Assembly: GCA_905221605.1 (NCBI GenBank) | Contig: CAJNDS010002095.1 | Location: 614,531 to 678,530, forward strand | Direction: 5' to 3' | DNA: 64,000 bases | Origin: Symbiodinium natans | Taxonomy: Eukaryota; Sar; Dinophyceae; Suessiales; Symbiodiniaceae | Part shown: positions 39,102-51,559 of the stretch, one piece after another | Layout: each line of letters opens with the position of its first letter | Position numbering within the stretch: position 1 is the first letter of the stretch | Notes under the pieces: model-generated | What the model was told of the DNA's origin: nothing | Databases searched by the model: none | Seen by the model: the letters and a program-made list of their open reading frames with translations, nothing else | Translations under genes and position numbers: made by a program

Positions 39102-40020
39102 CTTGAGAAATTAAATACTAACAGGATTAGGGTTCTAATTATGGTGCCCCTTGCTGGTAACGTTTAGATCCTGTGGAACCGGACCACGGCGCCCTTGACC
39201 CCCATGGAGATGCACATGCTAGGATTCAGGGTAGGCGTTAAGGTGGATAGGGTTTAGGGTTTAGGGCTTAGGGCTTAGGATTTAGGATTTAGGGTTTATA
39301 AGTTAGGTGGGCTTAGGGTGGCAGGGCTACAGGGTTTCGGGCTTCGACTTTAGGGATCACAGGGTTACAGGGTGAGAGATTGGGCTTCGTGTGCAGGGTC
39401 TTCGGTTGAGGGCTTGTCCAGGGCTTATCGGTTGAGTGACTCGACCCCCGCCCCACAAGGCCACAAGCACTGACGATGTCCAGCCCTGAATGACCTGAGG
39501 TGTGGGATGGGCCTCCAGATCAGCTGCCGGAAGGCAGATGTAAACCTAACCCTAAACCCTAAACCCTGGACCCTAAACCCAAAACCCTAAACCCTAGACC
39601 CCAAATGCAGCCAGGGCTCAGCTGTCGGACGTAGGTGAGAAGGAGAGTGAGCACTTCGGCTACCTATGGCTGCGGGCCTAAACCCGAAACCCTAAACCCT
39701 AAACCCCAAACCCCAAACCCTAAACCCCAAACCCCAAACCCTAAACCCTAAACCCCAAACCCCAAACCCTAGACCCTGAACTCAAAGGGGGCCCGGAAAC
39801 CCCCTAAGTGTATCTTCCAGGCTGCCCAGTAGCCTATGTATGAACTTTGCTTGTTTCAACGGGGATCTATCATGGATGCATCCGAAACCCTCAACCCTGA
39901 AGAAAAGAAAAGAGAGAACGGGTACTACACTTCCCAACAGAAGGTGAATAGTTTAGGGTTCAGGGTTTGGGGTTCCCAAACCCCTAATCCCTAGAGGCTT
40001 AGATTTTGGGGTTACGTTCC

Positions 40021-40680
40021 ACCTGAACTCTAGTTTCCTACAGTCTTATGGGTTATACCTAATCTGCCGGTACGCAGTATCTAGACCAAAGAGAACCTAG
40101 GAATAGAAAGGGTGCATTTGTGGGTTTAAAGGGGCCTATAGGGGAACTTAAACCCTAAACACAGGAAAAATAAGGGCCTACTCTGGGTCCTAGTATATGT
40201 ATAGTGTTTCGTGTTTAGGGTTTACCTGGGGCCCTTATAACCTACAGTTTTATGGGTTATACCTACTAATTAAGGGGTAGTTCCTACTAAAGTGTAGGTA
40301 AATAGAGTCCCAGGTAAGGTTTTGACTTTACATGTAGGGTCTGCAGGGGCCACGGAAGCGCAAGAACCGTAGACCTGAACGTGTGCTGGGTTAGGGTTTA
40401 CCTAGTAGTAACTACCCTTAGTTATTGGGTATAACCCAAAAAAGCTGTAGGTAAAGAGAGTCCCAGTCCCAGGTATGGTTGTTTGGTATAGGGTTTAGAG
40501 TTTAGGGTTCAGGGCTCAGGGTCTGGGGTTTGGGATTTTGGCTTAGAGTTGGCTACAGCCCCCAAACCCCGCAACCCAAACCCTTACAAACCACTACCCT
40601 CCTTGCCTGGGACTCTAGTCTATTTACCTACACCTTAGTAACTGCCCTTAGTTAGTAGCTATAACTGTAGGTCCCAAGTA
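40021..40680. mobile_element. Cluster of four family C foldback elements
   Basis: Copies at about 40021-40101 (degraded), 40223-40316 (best; TACCTGGGGC and AGTCCCAGGTA), 40399-40475 (left end lost) and 40606-40680 (shortened). All share CCTACA.T and GGGTTATACC or GTAGGTAAA words. Confidence 0.8.
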
Positions 40681-40699
40681 GGCAAAAAAAACACAGAAA

Positions 40700-41286
40700 C
40701 CTTTTAAATTTATGATAAGGCCTTTAAGCCAGAGCCCCCAGACCCTTGGGCTACCAAACCCCAAGCCCTAAAACCCTGCGAGGCGGGTCCCGCAGGTCCA
40801 ATGAAGAGCCCTCAGTCCCATGCCCATCCTACAACCCTTGACCATGAGCCCTATAGACCCGAAACTCTTAAAACCTTACGCCCTACCCAAACACCCAAAG
40901 TGTGTAAAATCACGGTCCTTGCGCGGGTTGGGCGGTTTGGGGCTCAAAGCATCCTAAACCCTAAACCCTGAACCCTGAACCCTAAACCCTAATCATTTAC
41001 CGTGCAAAATGGGCACGCCCAAACGAGGGGCCGGCATATCGAAAACTCTTAGGGTTTTGGGTTTTGGGTTTAGAAGCCCACTCAGGGTTTAGGGGTTTAG
41101 GGTTTAGGGCTTCAACCTTGCTAGGATTCAGGGCTTCGGGTTTTAAGACCCACCCAAGCAAGGGCTACCCTTGTGGGTTTCCCGACACGTGCCCGACACC
41201 CGAAACTTAACCCGTGCATAACCTTAAAGCCTAAACTACTGTTTGCTAAGACCCCCCCCCCCCGAAAAAAACCAAAAAAAAAACAT
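40700..41286. other. Degenerate telomere-like DNA up to the satellite border
   Basis: Scattered heptamers, then a C run and A-rich stretch (41251-41283) directly before the first satellite unit. No gene. Confidence 0.5.
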
Positions 41287-41853
41287 ACTGTCTCGGACAA
41301 GATAATTGACTGACTTGTTGGCAAGAGTTGTTGCTTGGAATGGCTTTTGGGAAGATTGTCGGAGAATGGCCTTTGGGAAGAATGTCGGAGATGTACTTTT
41401 TGCAGCTTCAAGCCTAAGCTCTCCTCTTTCTCGGGTGTGGCCAAGCACCAAAGAGCAGAAATGTCGCGTTTTTCAAGTTTCAAATTCGTTTCTGTAGTTT
41501 CAAATTAGTTTCAAAATAGTTTCAAAATCCAGTTGCAAAATCGCTGTTAAGGGGAAACTGCATTTTCCTACGTGCGACTCAAAAAATGAAGGAATCTCAG
41601 AGATTCCTGGTTTTCAAAAAGCGCGGACAGAAATTGCAGTTCCCCCTTAACAGCGATTTTGCAACTGGATTTTGAAACTAATTTGAAACTGACTGGAAAC
41701 TAATTTGAAACTATGGAAACAATTTGAAACTTGAAAAATACCACATTCCGGACTTTCTGCCCCATCCTGGCCCCTCACATACGGCCCTCAGTTGACTTTG
41801 GTCAGCCGTGACTAGAGACCAGAGTTTCCGAAAACTTGCAAGTCTCCAGACTC
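41287..41853 (-). repeat. First satellite unit, inverted
   Basis: The unit reads in reverse complement relative to every later one (starts CTGTCTCGGACAAGATAATT, ends AAGTCTCCAGAC) and faces unit 2 across the module at 41854-42190. Confidence 0.95.
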
Positions 41854-42190
41854 TGTGGATGGACAAAATCTTGCATGACCCCCTGCGTTACACGTGTGCG
41901 ACGGTTGGTAACCGAGCTCCCCGCACCCGTCGAATTTCAATGTTGCGTGCGCATACTGTGGATGGACAAAATCTTGCATGACCCCCTGCGTTACACGTGT
42001 GCGACGGTTGGTAACCGAGCTCCCCGCACCCGTCGAATTTCAATGTTGCGTGCGCATATGGGTGATGCAGGATTTCGGTCATTCACACACATGCACTTTC
42101 GAAGCATTGCAAGGACGGCAATGTTAAGGTTCAGGGTTTGGAAGGGATGAGCTGCATGATAAAAATGATGCAGGATTTCGTCCATCAACA
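41854..42190 (+). mobile_element. TIR module, full copy preceded by a partial copy
   Basis: A partial copy (41854-41955, cut after GCGTGCGCATA) is followed directly by a full 234 bp copy (41957-42190). Full-copy ends are TGTGGATGGACAAAATCTTG and CAGGATTTCGTCCATCAACA. Confidence 0.9.
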
Positions 42191-43316
42191 GAGTCTGGAG
42201 ACTTGCAAGTTTTCGGAAACTCTGGTCTCTAGTCACGGCTGACCAAAGTCAACTGAGGGCCGTATGTGAGGGGCCAGGATGGGGCAGAAAGTCCGGAATG
42301 TGGTATTTTTCAAGTTTCAAATTGTTTCCATAGTTTCAAATTAGTTGCCAGTCAGTTTCAAACTAGTTTCAAAATCCAGTTGCAAAATCGCTGTTAAGGG
42401 GGAACTGCAATTTCTGTCCGCGCTTTTTGAAAACCAGGAATCTCTGAGATTCCTTCATTTTTTGAATCGCACGTAGGAAGATCCAGTTTCCCCTTAACAG
42501 CGATTTTGCAACTGGATTTTGAAACTATTTTGAAACTAATTTGAAACTACAGAAACGAATTTGAAACTTGAAAAACGCGACATTTCTGCTCTTTGGTGCT
42601 TGGCCACACCCGAGAAAGAGGAGCTTGAAGCTGCAAAAAGTACATCTCCGACATTCTTCCCAAAGGCCATTCTCCGACAATCTTCCCAAAAGCCATTCCA
42701 GCAACAACTCTTGCCAACAAGTCAGTCAATTATCTTGTCCGAGACTGTGGATTATCTTGTCCGAGACTGTCTGGAGACTTGCAAGTTTTCGGAAACTCTG
42801 GTCTCTAGACACGGCTGACCAAAGTCAACTGAGGGCCGTATGTGAGGGGCCAGGATGGGGCAGAAAGTCCGGAATGTGGTATTTTTCAAGTTTCAAATTG
42901 TTTCCATAGTTTCAAATTAGTTTCCAGTCAGTTTCAAAGTAGTTTCAAAATCGCTGTTAAGGGGGAACTGCAATTTCTGTCCGCGCTTTTTGAAAACCAG
43001 GAATCTCTGAGATTCCTTCATTTTTTGAATCGCACGTAGGAAAATGCAGTTTCCCCTTAACAGCGATTTTGCAACTGGATTTTGAAACTATTTTGAAACT
43101 AATTTGAAACTACAGAAACGAATATGAAACTTGAAAAACGCGACATTTCTGCTCTTTGGTGCTTGGCCACACCCGAGAAAGAGGCGAGCTTAGGCTTGAA
43201 GCTGCAAAAAGTACATCTCCGACATTCTTCCCAAAGGCCATTCTCCGACAATCTTCCCAAAAGCCATTCCAGCAACAACTCTTGCCAACAAGTCAGTCAA
43301 TTATCTTGTCCGAGAC

Positions 43317-43550
43317 TGTGGATGGACAAAATCTTGCATGACCCCCTGCGTTACACGTGTGCGACGGTTGGTAATCGAGCTCCCCGCACCCGTCGAATTT
43401 CAATGTTGCGTGCGCATATGGGTGATGCAGGATTTCGGTCATTCACACACATGCACTTTCGAAGCGTTGCAAGGACAGCAATGTTAAGATTCAGGGTTTG
43501 GAAGGGATGACCTGCGTGATAAAAGTGATGCAGGATTTCGTCCATCAACA
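43317..43550 (+). mobile_element. TIR module, 234 bp, plus orientation
   Basis: Ends TGTGGATGGAC and GTCCATCAACA, inserted between GAGAC and GTCTGGAGAC of the satellite unit. Further plus copies: 44675-44925 (degraded), 46077-46310 and 47479-47712. Confidence 0.9.
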
Positions 43551-44225
43551 GTCTGGAGACTGGCAAGTTTTCGGAAAAACTGGTCTCTAGTCACGGCTGA
43601 CCAAAGTCAACGGAGGGCCGTATGTGAGGGGCCAGGATGGGGCAGAAAGTCCGGAATGTGGTATTTTCAAGTTTCAAATTGTTTCCATAGTTTCAAATTA
43701 GTTTCCAATCAGTTTCAAATTAGTTTCAAAATCCAGTTGCAAAATCGCTGTTAAGGGGGAACTGCAATTTCTGTCCGCGCTTTTTGAAAACGAGGAACCT
43801 CTGAGATTCCTTCATTTTTCTGAATCGCGCGTAGAAAAATGCAGTTTCCCCTTAACAGCGATTTTGCAACTGGATTTTGAAACTATTTTGAAACTAATTT
43901 GAAACTACAGAAACGAATTCGAAACTTGAAAAACGCGACATTTCTGCTCTTTGGTGCTTGGCCACACCCGAGAAAGAGGAGAGCTTAGGCTTGAAGCTGC
44001 AAAAAGTACATCTCCGACATTCTTCCCAAAGGCCATTCTCCGACAATCTTCCCAAAAGCCATTCCAGCAGCAACTCTTGCCAACGAGTCAGTCAATTATC
44101 TTGTCCGAGACTGTCTGGAGACTTGCAAGTTTTCGGAAACTCTGGTCTCTAGTCACGGCTGACCAAAGTCAACTGAGGGCCGTATGTGAGGGGCCAGGAT
44201 GGGGCAGAAAGTCCGGAATGTGGTA

Positions 44226-44495
44226 TTTTTCAAGTTTCAAATTGTTTCCATAGTTTCAAATTAGTTTCCAGTCAGTTTCAAATTAGTTTCAAAATCCAGT
44301 TGCAAAATCGCTGTTAAGGGGGAACTGCAATTTCTGTCCGCGCTTTTTGAAAACCAGGAATCTCTGAGATTCCTTCATTTTTTGAATCGCACGTAGGAAA
44401 ATCCAGTTTCCCCTTAACAGCGATTTTGCAACTGGATTTTGAAACTATTTTGAAACTAATTTGAAACTACAGAAACGAATTTGAAACTTGAAAAA
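44226..44495. repeat. Long palindrome inside a satellite unit (example)
   Basis: Arms of about 100 bp (44226-44329 and 44402-44495) pair through CAAGTTTCAAAT/ATTTGAAACTTG, TCCAGTTGCAAAATCGCTGT and TTAAGGGGGAACTG. The loop holds a second perfect hairpin AGGAATCTCTGAGATTCCT (44356-44374). Every unit has this structure. Confidence 0.9.
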
Positions 44496-44944
44496 CGCGA
44501 CATTTCTGCTCTTTGGTGCTTGGCCACACCCGAGAAAGAGGAGAGCTTAGGCTTGAAGCTGCAAAAAGTACATCTCCGACATTCTTCCCAAAGGCCATTC
44601 TCCGACAATCTTCCCAAAAGCCATTCCAAGCAACAACTCTTGCCAACAAGTCAGTCAATTATCTTGTCCGAGACTGTGGATGGACAAAATCTTGCATGAC
44701 CCCCTGCGTTACACGTGTGCGACGGTTGGTAACCGAGCTCCCCGCACCCGTCGAATTTCAATGTTGCGTGCGCCATTATGGGTGATGCAGGGATTTTCGC
44801 ACTCCTTCGGTCATCACCACAAATGCACTTTCGCAAGCCTTGCAAGGAAACGGCAATGTAAGATTCAGGGTTGGACTAGGGAGTGAGCTGCCTGATAAGA
44901 GAGGATGCAAGTTTGTCCATCAACACGTATGGAAGACTTGTGCA

Positions 44945-44946
<2 letters not shown>

Positions 44947-44975
<29 letters not shown>
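44947..44975 (+). repeat. Poly-T insertion in a satellite unit
   Basis: About 29 T replace the normal GCAAGTTTTCGG junction, directly after a degraded module (44675-44925). It reads like an assembly or consensus fault, or a slippage expansion. Confidence 0.8.
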
Positions 44976-47900
44976 CGGAAACTCTGGTCTTTAGTCACGG
45001 CTGACCAAAGTCAACTGAGGGTCGTATGTGAGGGGCCAGGATGGGGCAGAAAGTCCGGAATGTGGTATTTTTCAAGTTTCAAATTGTTTCCATAGTTTCA
45101 AATTAGTTTCCAGTCAGTTTCAAATTAGTTTCAAAATCCAGTTGCAAAATCGCTGTTAAGGGGGAACTGCAATTTCTGTCCACGCTTTTTGAAAACCAGG
45201 AATCTCTGAGATTCCTTCATTTTTTGAATCGCACGTAGGAAAATGCAGTTTCCCCTTAACAGCGATTTTGCAACTGGATTTTGAAACTATTTTGAAACTA
45301 ATTTGAAATTACAGAAACGAATTTGAAACTTGAAAAACGCGACATTTCTGCTCTTTGGTGCTTGGCCACACCAGAGAAAGAGGAGAGCTTAGGCTTGAAG
45401 CTGCAAAAAGTACATCTCCGACATTCTTCCCAAAGGCCATTCTCCGACAATCTTCCCAAAAGCCATTCCAGCAACAACTCCTGCCAACAAGTCAGTCAAT
45501 TATCTTGTCCGAGACTGTCTGGAGACTTGCAAGTTTTCGGAAACTCTGGTCTCTAGTCACGGCTGACCAAAGTCAACTGAGGGCCGTATGTGAGGGGCCA
45601 GGATGGGGCAGAAAGTCCGGAATGTGGTATTTTTCAAGTTTCAAATTGTTTCCATAGTTTCAAATTAGTTTCCAGTCAGTTTCAAATTAGTTTCAAAATC
45701 CAGTTGCAAAATCGCTGTTAAGGGGGAACTGCAATTTCTGTCCGCGCTTTTTGAAAACCAGGAATCTCTGAGATTCCTTCATTTTTTGAATCGCACGTAG
45801 GAAAATGCAGTTTCCCCTTAACAGCGATTTTGCAACTGGATTTTGAAACTATTTTGAAACTAATTTGAAACTACAGAAACGAATTTGAAACTTGAAAAAC
45901 GCGACATTTCTGCTCTTTGGTGCTTGGCCACACCCGAGAAAGAGGAGAGCTTAGGCTTGAAGCTGCAAAAAGTACATCTCCGACATTCTTCCCAAAGGCC
46001 ATTCTCCGACAATCTTCCCAAAAGCCATTCCAGCAACAACTCTTGCCAACAAGTCAGTCAATTATCTGTCCGAGACTGTGGATGGACAAAATCTTGCATG
46101 ACCCCCTGCGTTACACGTGTGCGACGGTTGGTAATCGAGCTCCCCGCACCCGTCGAATTTCAATGTTGCGTGAGAATATGGGTGATGCAGGGTTCCGGTC
46201 ATTCACACACAAGCACTTTCGAAGCATTGCAAGGACGGCAATGTTAAGATTCAGGGTTTGGAAGGGATGAGCTGCATGATAAAAATGATGCAGGATTTCG
46301 TCCATCAACAGTCTGGAGACTTGCAAGTTTTCGGAAACTCTGGTCACTAGTCACGGCTGACCAAAGTCAACTGAGGGCCGCATGTGAGGGGCCAGGATGG
46401 GGCAGAAAGTCCGGAATGTGGTATTTTTCAAGTTTCAAATTGTTTCCATAGTTTCAAATTAGTTTCCAGTCAGTTTCAAATTAGTTTCAAAATCCAGTTG
46501 CAAAATCGCTGTTAAGGGGGAACTGCAAATTTCTGTCCGCGCTTTTTGAAAACCAGGAATCTCTGAGATTCCTTCATTTTTTGAGTCGCACGTAGGAAAA
46601 TGCAGTTTCCCCTTAACAGCGATTTTGCAACTGGATTTTGAAACTATTTTGAAACTAATTTGAAACTACAGAAACGAATTTGAAACTTGAAAAACGCGAC
46701 ATTTCTGCTCTTTGGTGCTTGGCCACACCCGAGAAAGAGGAGAGCTTAGGCTTGAAGCTGCAAAAAGTACATCTCCGACATTCTTCCCAAAGGCCATTCT
46801 CCGACAATCTTCCCAAAAGCCATTCCAGCAACAACTCTTGCCAACAAGTCAGTCAATTATCTTGTCCGAGACTGTGGATTATCTTGTCCGAGACTGTCTG
46901 GAGACTTGCAAGTTTTCGGAAACTCTGGTCTCTAGACACGGCTGACCAAAGTCAACTGAGGGCCGTATGTGAGGGGCCAGGATGGGGCAGAAAGTCCGGA
47001 GTGTGGTATTTTTCAAGTTTCAAATTGTTTCCATAGTTTCAAATTAGTTTCCAGTCAGTTTCAAATTAGTTTCAAAATCCAGTTGCAAAATCGCTGTTAA
47101 GGGGGAACTGCAATTTCTGTCCGCGCTTTTTGAAAACCAGGAATCTCTGAGATTCCTTCATTTTTTGAGTCGCACGTAGGAAAATGCAGTTTCCCCTTAA
47201 CAGCGATTTTGCAACTGGATTTTGAAACTATTTTGAAACTAATTTGAAACTACAGAAACGAATTTGAAACTTGAAAAACGCGACATTTCTGCTCTTTGGT
47301 GCTTGGCCACACCCGAGAAAGAGGAGAGCTTAGGCTTGAAGCTGCAAAAAGTACATCTCCGACATTCTTCCCAAAGGCCATTCTCCGACAATCTTCCCAA
47401 AAGCCATTCCAGCAACAACTCTTGCCAACAAGTCAGTCAATTATCTTGTCCGAGACTGTGGATTATCTTGTCCGAGACTGTGGATGGACAAAATCTTGCA
47501 TGACCCCCTGCGTTACACGTGTGCGACGGTTGGTAATCGAGCTCCCCGCACCCGTCGAATTTCAATGTTGCGTGCGCATATGGGTGATGCAGGATTTCGG
47601 TCATTCACACACATGCACTTTCGAAGCATTGCAAGGACGGCAATGTTAAGATTCAGGGTTTGGAAGGGATGAGCTGCATGATAAGAATGATGCAGGATTT
47701 CGTCCATCAACAGTCTGGAGACTTGCAAGTTTTTTCGGAAACTCTGGTCTCTAGACACGGCTGACCAAAGTCAACTGAGGGCCGTATGTGAGGGGCCAGG
47801 ATGGGGCAGAAAGTCCGGAATGTGGTATTTTTCAAGTTTCAAATTGTTTCCATAGTTTCAAATTAGTTTCCAGTCAGTTTCAAATTAGTTTCAAAATCCA

Positions 47901-48444
47901 GTTGCAAAATCGCTGTTAAGGGGGAACTGCAATTTCTGTCCGCGCTTTTTGAAAACCAGGAATCTCTGAGATTCCTTCATTTTTTGAGTCGCGCGTAGGA
48001 AAATGCAGTTTCCCCTTAACAGCGATTTTGCAACTGGATTTTGAAACTATTTTGAAACTAATTTGAAACTACAGAAACGAATTTGAAACTTGAAAAACGC
48101 GACATTTCTGCTCTTTGGTGCTTGGCCACACCCGAGAAAGAGGAGAGCTTAGGCTTGAAGCTGCAAAAAGTACATCTCCGACATTCTTCCCAAAGGCCAT
48201 TCTCCGACAATCTTCCCAAAAGCCATTCCAGCAACAACTCTTGCCAACAAGTCATCTTGTCCGAGACTGTCTGGAGACTTGCAAGTTTTCGGAAACTCTG
48301 GTCTCTATCACGGCTGACCAAAGTCAACTGAGGGCCGTATGTGAGGGGCCAGGATGGGGCAGAAAGTCCGTATTTTTCAAGTTTCAAATTGTTTCCATAG
48401 TTTCAAATTAGTTTCCAGTCAGTTTCAAATTAGTTTCAAAATCC

Positions 48445-48545
48445 AGTTGTCGCTGTTAAGGGGGAACTGCAATTTCTGTCCGCGGGAAATCTTGTCCGAG
48501 ACTGTCTGGAGACTTGCAAGTTTTCGGACACTCTGGTCTCTAGGC
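48445..48545. repeat. Recombined satellite junction
   Basis: In the unit starting at 48083 the sequence jumps from GTCCGCGG to AAATCTTGTCCGAGACTGTC at about 48485, so part of the palindrome is missing and a second CTGGAGACTTGCAAG follows. Confidence 0.8.
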
Positions 48546-50193
48546 TGACCAAAGTCAACTGAGGGCCGTATGTGAGGGGCCAGGATGGGGCAGAAAGTCC
48601 GGAATGTGGTATTTTTCAAGTTTCAAATTGTTTCCATAGTTTCAAATTAGTTTCCAGTCAGTTTCAAATTAGTTTCAAAATCCAGTTGCAAAATCGCTGT
48701 TAAGGGGGAACTGCAATTTCTGTCCGCGCTTTTTGAAAACCAGGAATCTCTGAGATTCCTTCATTTTTTGAATCGCGCGTAGGAAAATCCAGTTTCCCCT
48801 TAACAGCGATTTTGCGACTGGATTTTGAAACTATTTTGAAACTAATTTGAAACTACAGAAACGAATTTGAAACTTGAAAAACGCGACATTTCTGCTCTTT
48901 GGTGCTTGGCCACACCCGAGAAAGAGGAGCTTGAAGCTGCAAAAAGTACATCTCCGACATTCTTCCCAAAGGCCATTCTCCGACAATCTTCCCAAAAGCC
49001 ATTCCAGCAACAACTCTTGCCAACAAGTCAGTCAATTATCTAGTCCGAGACAGTCTGGAGACTTGCAAGTTTTCGGAAACTCTGGTCTCTAGTCACGGCT
49101 GACCAAAGTCAACTGAGGGCCGTATGTGAGGCGCCAGGATGGGGCAGAAAGTCCGGAATGTGGTATTTTTCAAGTTTCAAATTGTTTCCATAGTTTCAAA
49201 TTAGTTTCCAGTCAGTTTCAAATTAGTTTCAAAATCCAGTTGCAAAATCGCTGTTAAGGGGGAACTGCAATTTCTGTCCGCGCTTTTTGAAAACCAGGAA
49301 TCTCTGAGATTCCTTCATTTTTTGAATCGCACGTAGGAAAATGCAGTTTCCCCTTAACAGCGATTTTGCAACTGGATTTTGAAACTATTTTGAAACTAAT
49401 TGGAAACTACAGAAACGAATTTGAAACTTGAAAAACGCGACATTTCTGCTCTTTGGTGCTTGGCCACACCTGAGAAAGAGGAGAGCTTAGGCTTGAAGCT
49501 GCAAAAAGTACATCTCCGACATTCTTCCCAAAGGCCATTCTCCGACAATCTTCCCAAAAGCCATTCCAGCAACAACTCTTGCCAACAAGTCAGTCAATTA
49601 TCTTGTCCGAGACTGTCTGGAGACTTGCAAGTTTTCGGAAACTCTGGTCTCTAGTCAAATCTGTCTCTAGACACGGCTACCAAAGTCCAACTGGAGGCCG
49701 CCGTATGTGAGGGGCAGGTGGGGCTGAAAGTCCGGAATGTGGTATTTTTCAAGTTTCAAATTGTTTCCATAGTTTCAAATTAGTTTCCAAGTCAGTTTCA
49801 AATTAGTTTCAAAATCCAGTTGCAAAATCGCTGTTAAGGGGGAACTGCAATTTCTGTCCACGCTTTTTGAAAACCAGGAATCTCTGAGATTCCTTCATTT
49901 TTTGAATCGCACGTAGGAAAATGCAGTTTCCCCTTAACAGCGATTTTGCAACTGGATTTTGAAACTATTTTGAAACTAATTTGAAATTACAGAAACGAAT
50001 TTGAAACTTGAAAAACGCGACATTTCTGCTCTTTGGTGCTTGGCCACACCAGAGAAAGAGGAGAGCTTAGGCTTGAAGCTGCAAAAAGTACATCTCCGAC
50101 ATTCTTCCCAAAGGCCATTCTCCGACAATCTTCCCAAAAGCCATTCCAGCAACAACTCCTGCCAACAAGTCAGTCAATTATCTTGTCCGAGAT

Positions 50194-50427
50194 TGTTGAT
50201 GGACGAAATCCTGCATCATTTTTATCATGCAGCTCATCCCTTCCAGACCCTGAATCTTAACATTGCCGTCCTTGCAATGCTTCGAAAGTGCATGTGTGTG
50301 AATGACCGAAATCCTGCATCACCCATACGCGCACGCAACATTGAAATTCGACGGGCGCGGGGAGCTCGATTACCAACCGTCGCACACGTATAACGCAGGG
50401 GGTCATGCAAGATTTTGTCCATCCACA
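50194..50427 (-). mobile_element. TIR module, 234 bp, inverted orientation
   Basis: Reads TGTTGATGGACGAAATCCTG to TTGTCCATCCACA, the exact reverse of the copies before 48 kb, at the same satellite site. Further inverted copies: 51551-51781 (degraded), 52896-53129, 54245-54478 and 55582-55815. Confidence 0.95.
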
Positions 50428-51559
50428 GTCTGGAGACTTGCAAGTTTTCGGAAACTCTGGTCTTTAGTCACGGCTGACCAAAGTCAACTGAGGGTCGTAT
50501 GTGAGGGGCCAGGATGGGGCAGAAAGTCCGGAATGTGGTATTTTTCAAGTTTCAAATTGTTTCCATAGTTTCAAATTAGTTTCCAGTCAGTTTCAAATTA
50601 GTTTCAAAATCCAGTTGCAAAATCGCTGTTAAGGGGGAACTGCAATTTCTGTCCGCGCTTTTTGAAAACCAGGAATCTCTGAGATTCCTTCATTTTTTGA
50701 ATCGCACGTAGGAAAATGCAGTTTCCCCTTAACAGCGATTTTGCAACTGGATTTTGAAACTATTTTGAAACTAATTTGAAACTACAGAAACGAATTTGAA
50801 ACTTGAAAAACGCGACATTTCTGCTCTTTGGTGCTTGGCCACACCAGAGAAAGAGGAGAGCTTAGGCTTGAAGCTGCAAAAAGTACATCTCCGACATTCT
50901 TCCCAAAGGTCATTCTCCGACAATCTTCCCAAAAGCCATTCCAGCAACAACTCCTGCCAACAAGTCAGTCAATTATCTTGTCCGAGACTGTCTGGAGACT
51001 TGCAAGTTTTCGGAAACTCTGGTCTTTAGTCACGGCTGACCAAAGTCAACTGAGGGTCGTATGTGAGGGGCCAGGATGGGGCAGAAAGTCCGGAATGTGG
51101 TATTTTTCAAGTTTCAAATTGTTTCCATAGTTTCAAATTAGTTTCCAGTCAGTTTCAAATTAGTTTCAAAATCCAGTTGCAAAATCGCTGTTAAGGGGGA
51201 ACTACAATTTCTGTCCACGCTTTTTGAAAACCAGGAATCTCTGAGATTCCTTCATTTTTTGAATCGCACGTAGGAAAATGCAGTTTCCCCTTAACAGCGA
51301 TTTTGCAACTGGATTTTGAAACTATTTTGAAACTAATTTGAAATTACAGAAACGAATTTGAAACTTGAAAAACGCGACATTTCTGCTCTTTGGTGCTTGG
51401 CCACACCAGAGAAAGAGGAGAGCTTAGGCTTGAAGCTGCAAAAAGTACATCTCCGACATTCTTCCCAAAGGCCATTCTCCGACAATCTTCCCAAAAGCCA
51501 TTCCAGCAACAACTCTTGCCAACAAGTCAGTCAATTATCTTGTCCGAGACTGTGGATGG

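Larger units (their letters stand above)
1..41286. repeat. Mosaic of degenerate interstitial telomere-like (TTTAGGG/CCCTAAA) DNA
   Basis: Perfect and degenerate heptamer tracts recur every few hundred bases in both orientations. Variants include TTTGGGG, TTTCGGG, CTTAGGG and the octamer TTTTAGGG. Between the tracts lie GC-rich exon-like islands, foldback elements and low-complexity DNA. TTTAGGG is the telomere repeat of the green lineage and of several alveolates. Tracts are short and dispersed and change strand often, so this is not a terminal telomere. Individual large tracts are listed separately. Confidence 0.9.

Noticed and set aside
1..41286. True chromosome end
   Set aside because: No long uninterrupted terminal array of one orientation is present, and tracts switch strand repeatedly with unique DNA between them.
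42561..43123. 5S rRNA or snRNA gene repeats as the origin of the satellite
   Set aside because: No 5S internal control boxes, U6-like core or other conserved RNA motif could be seen in the unit.
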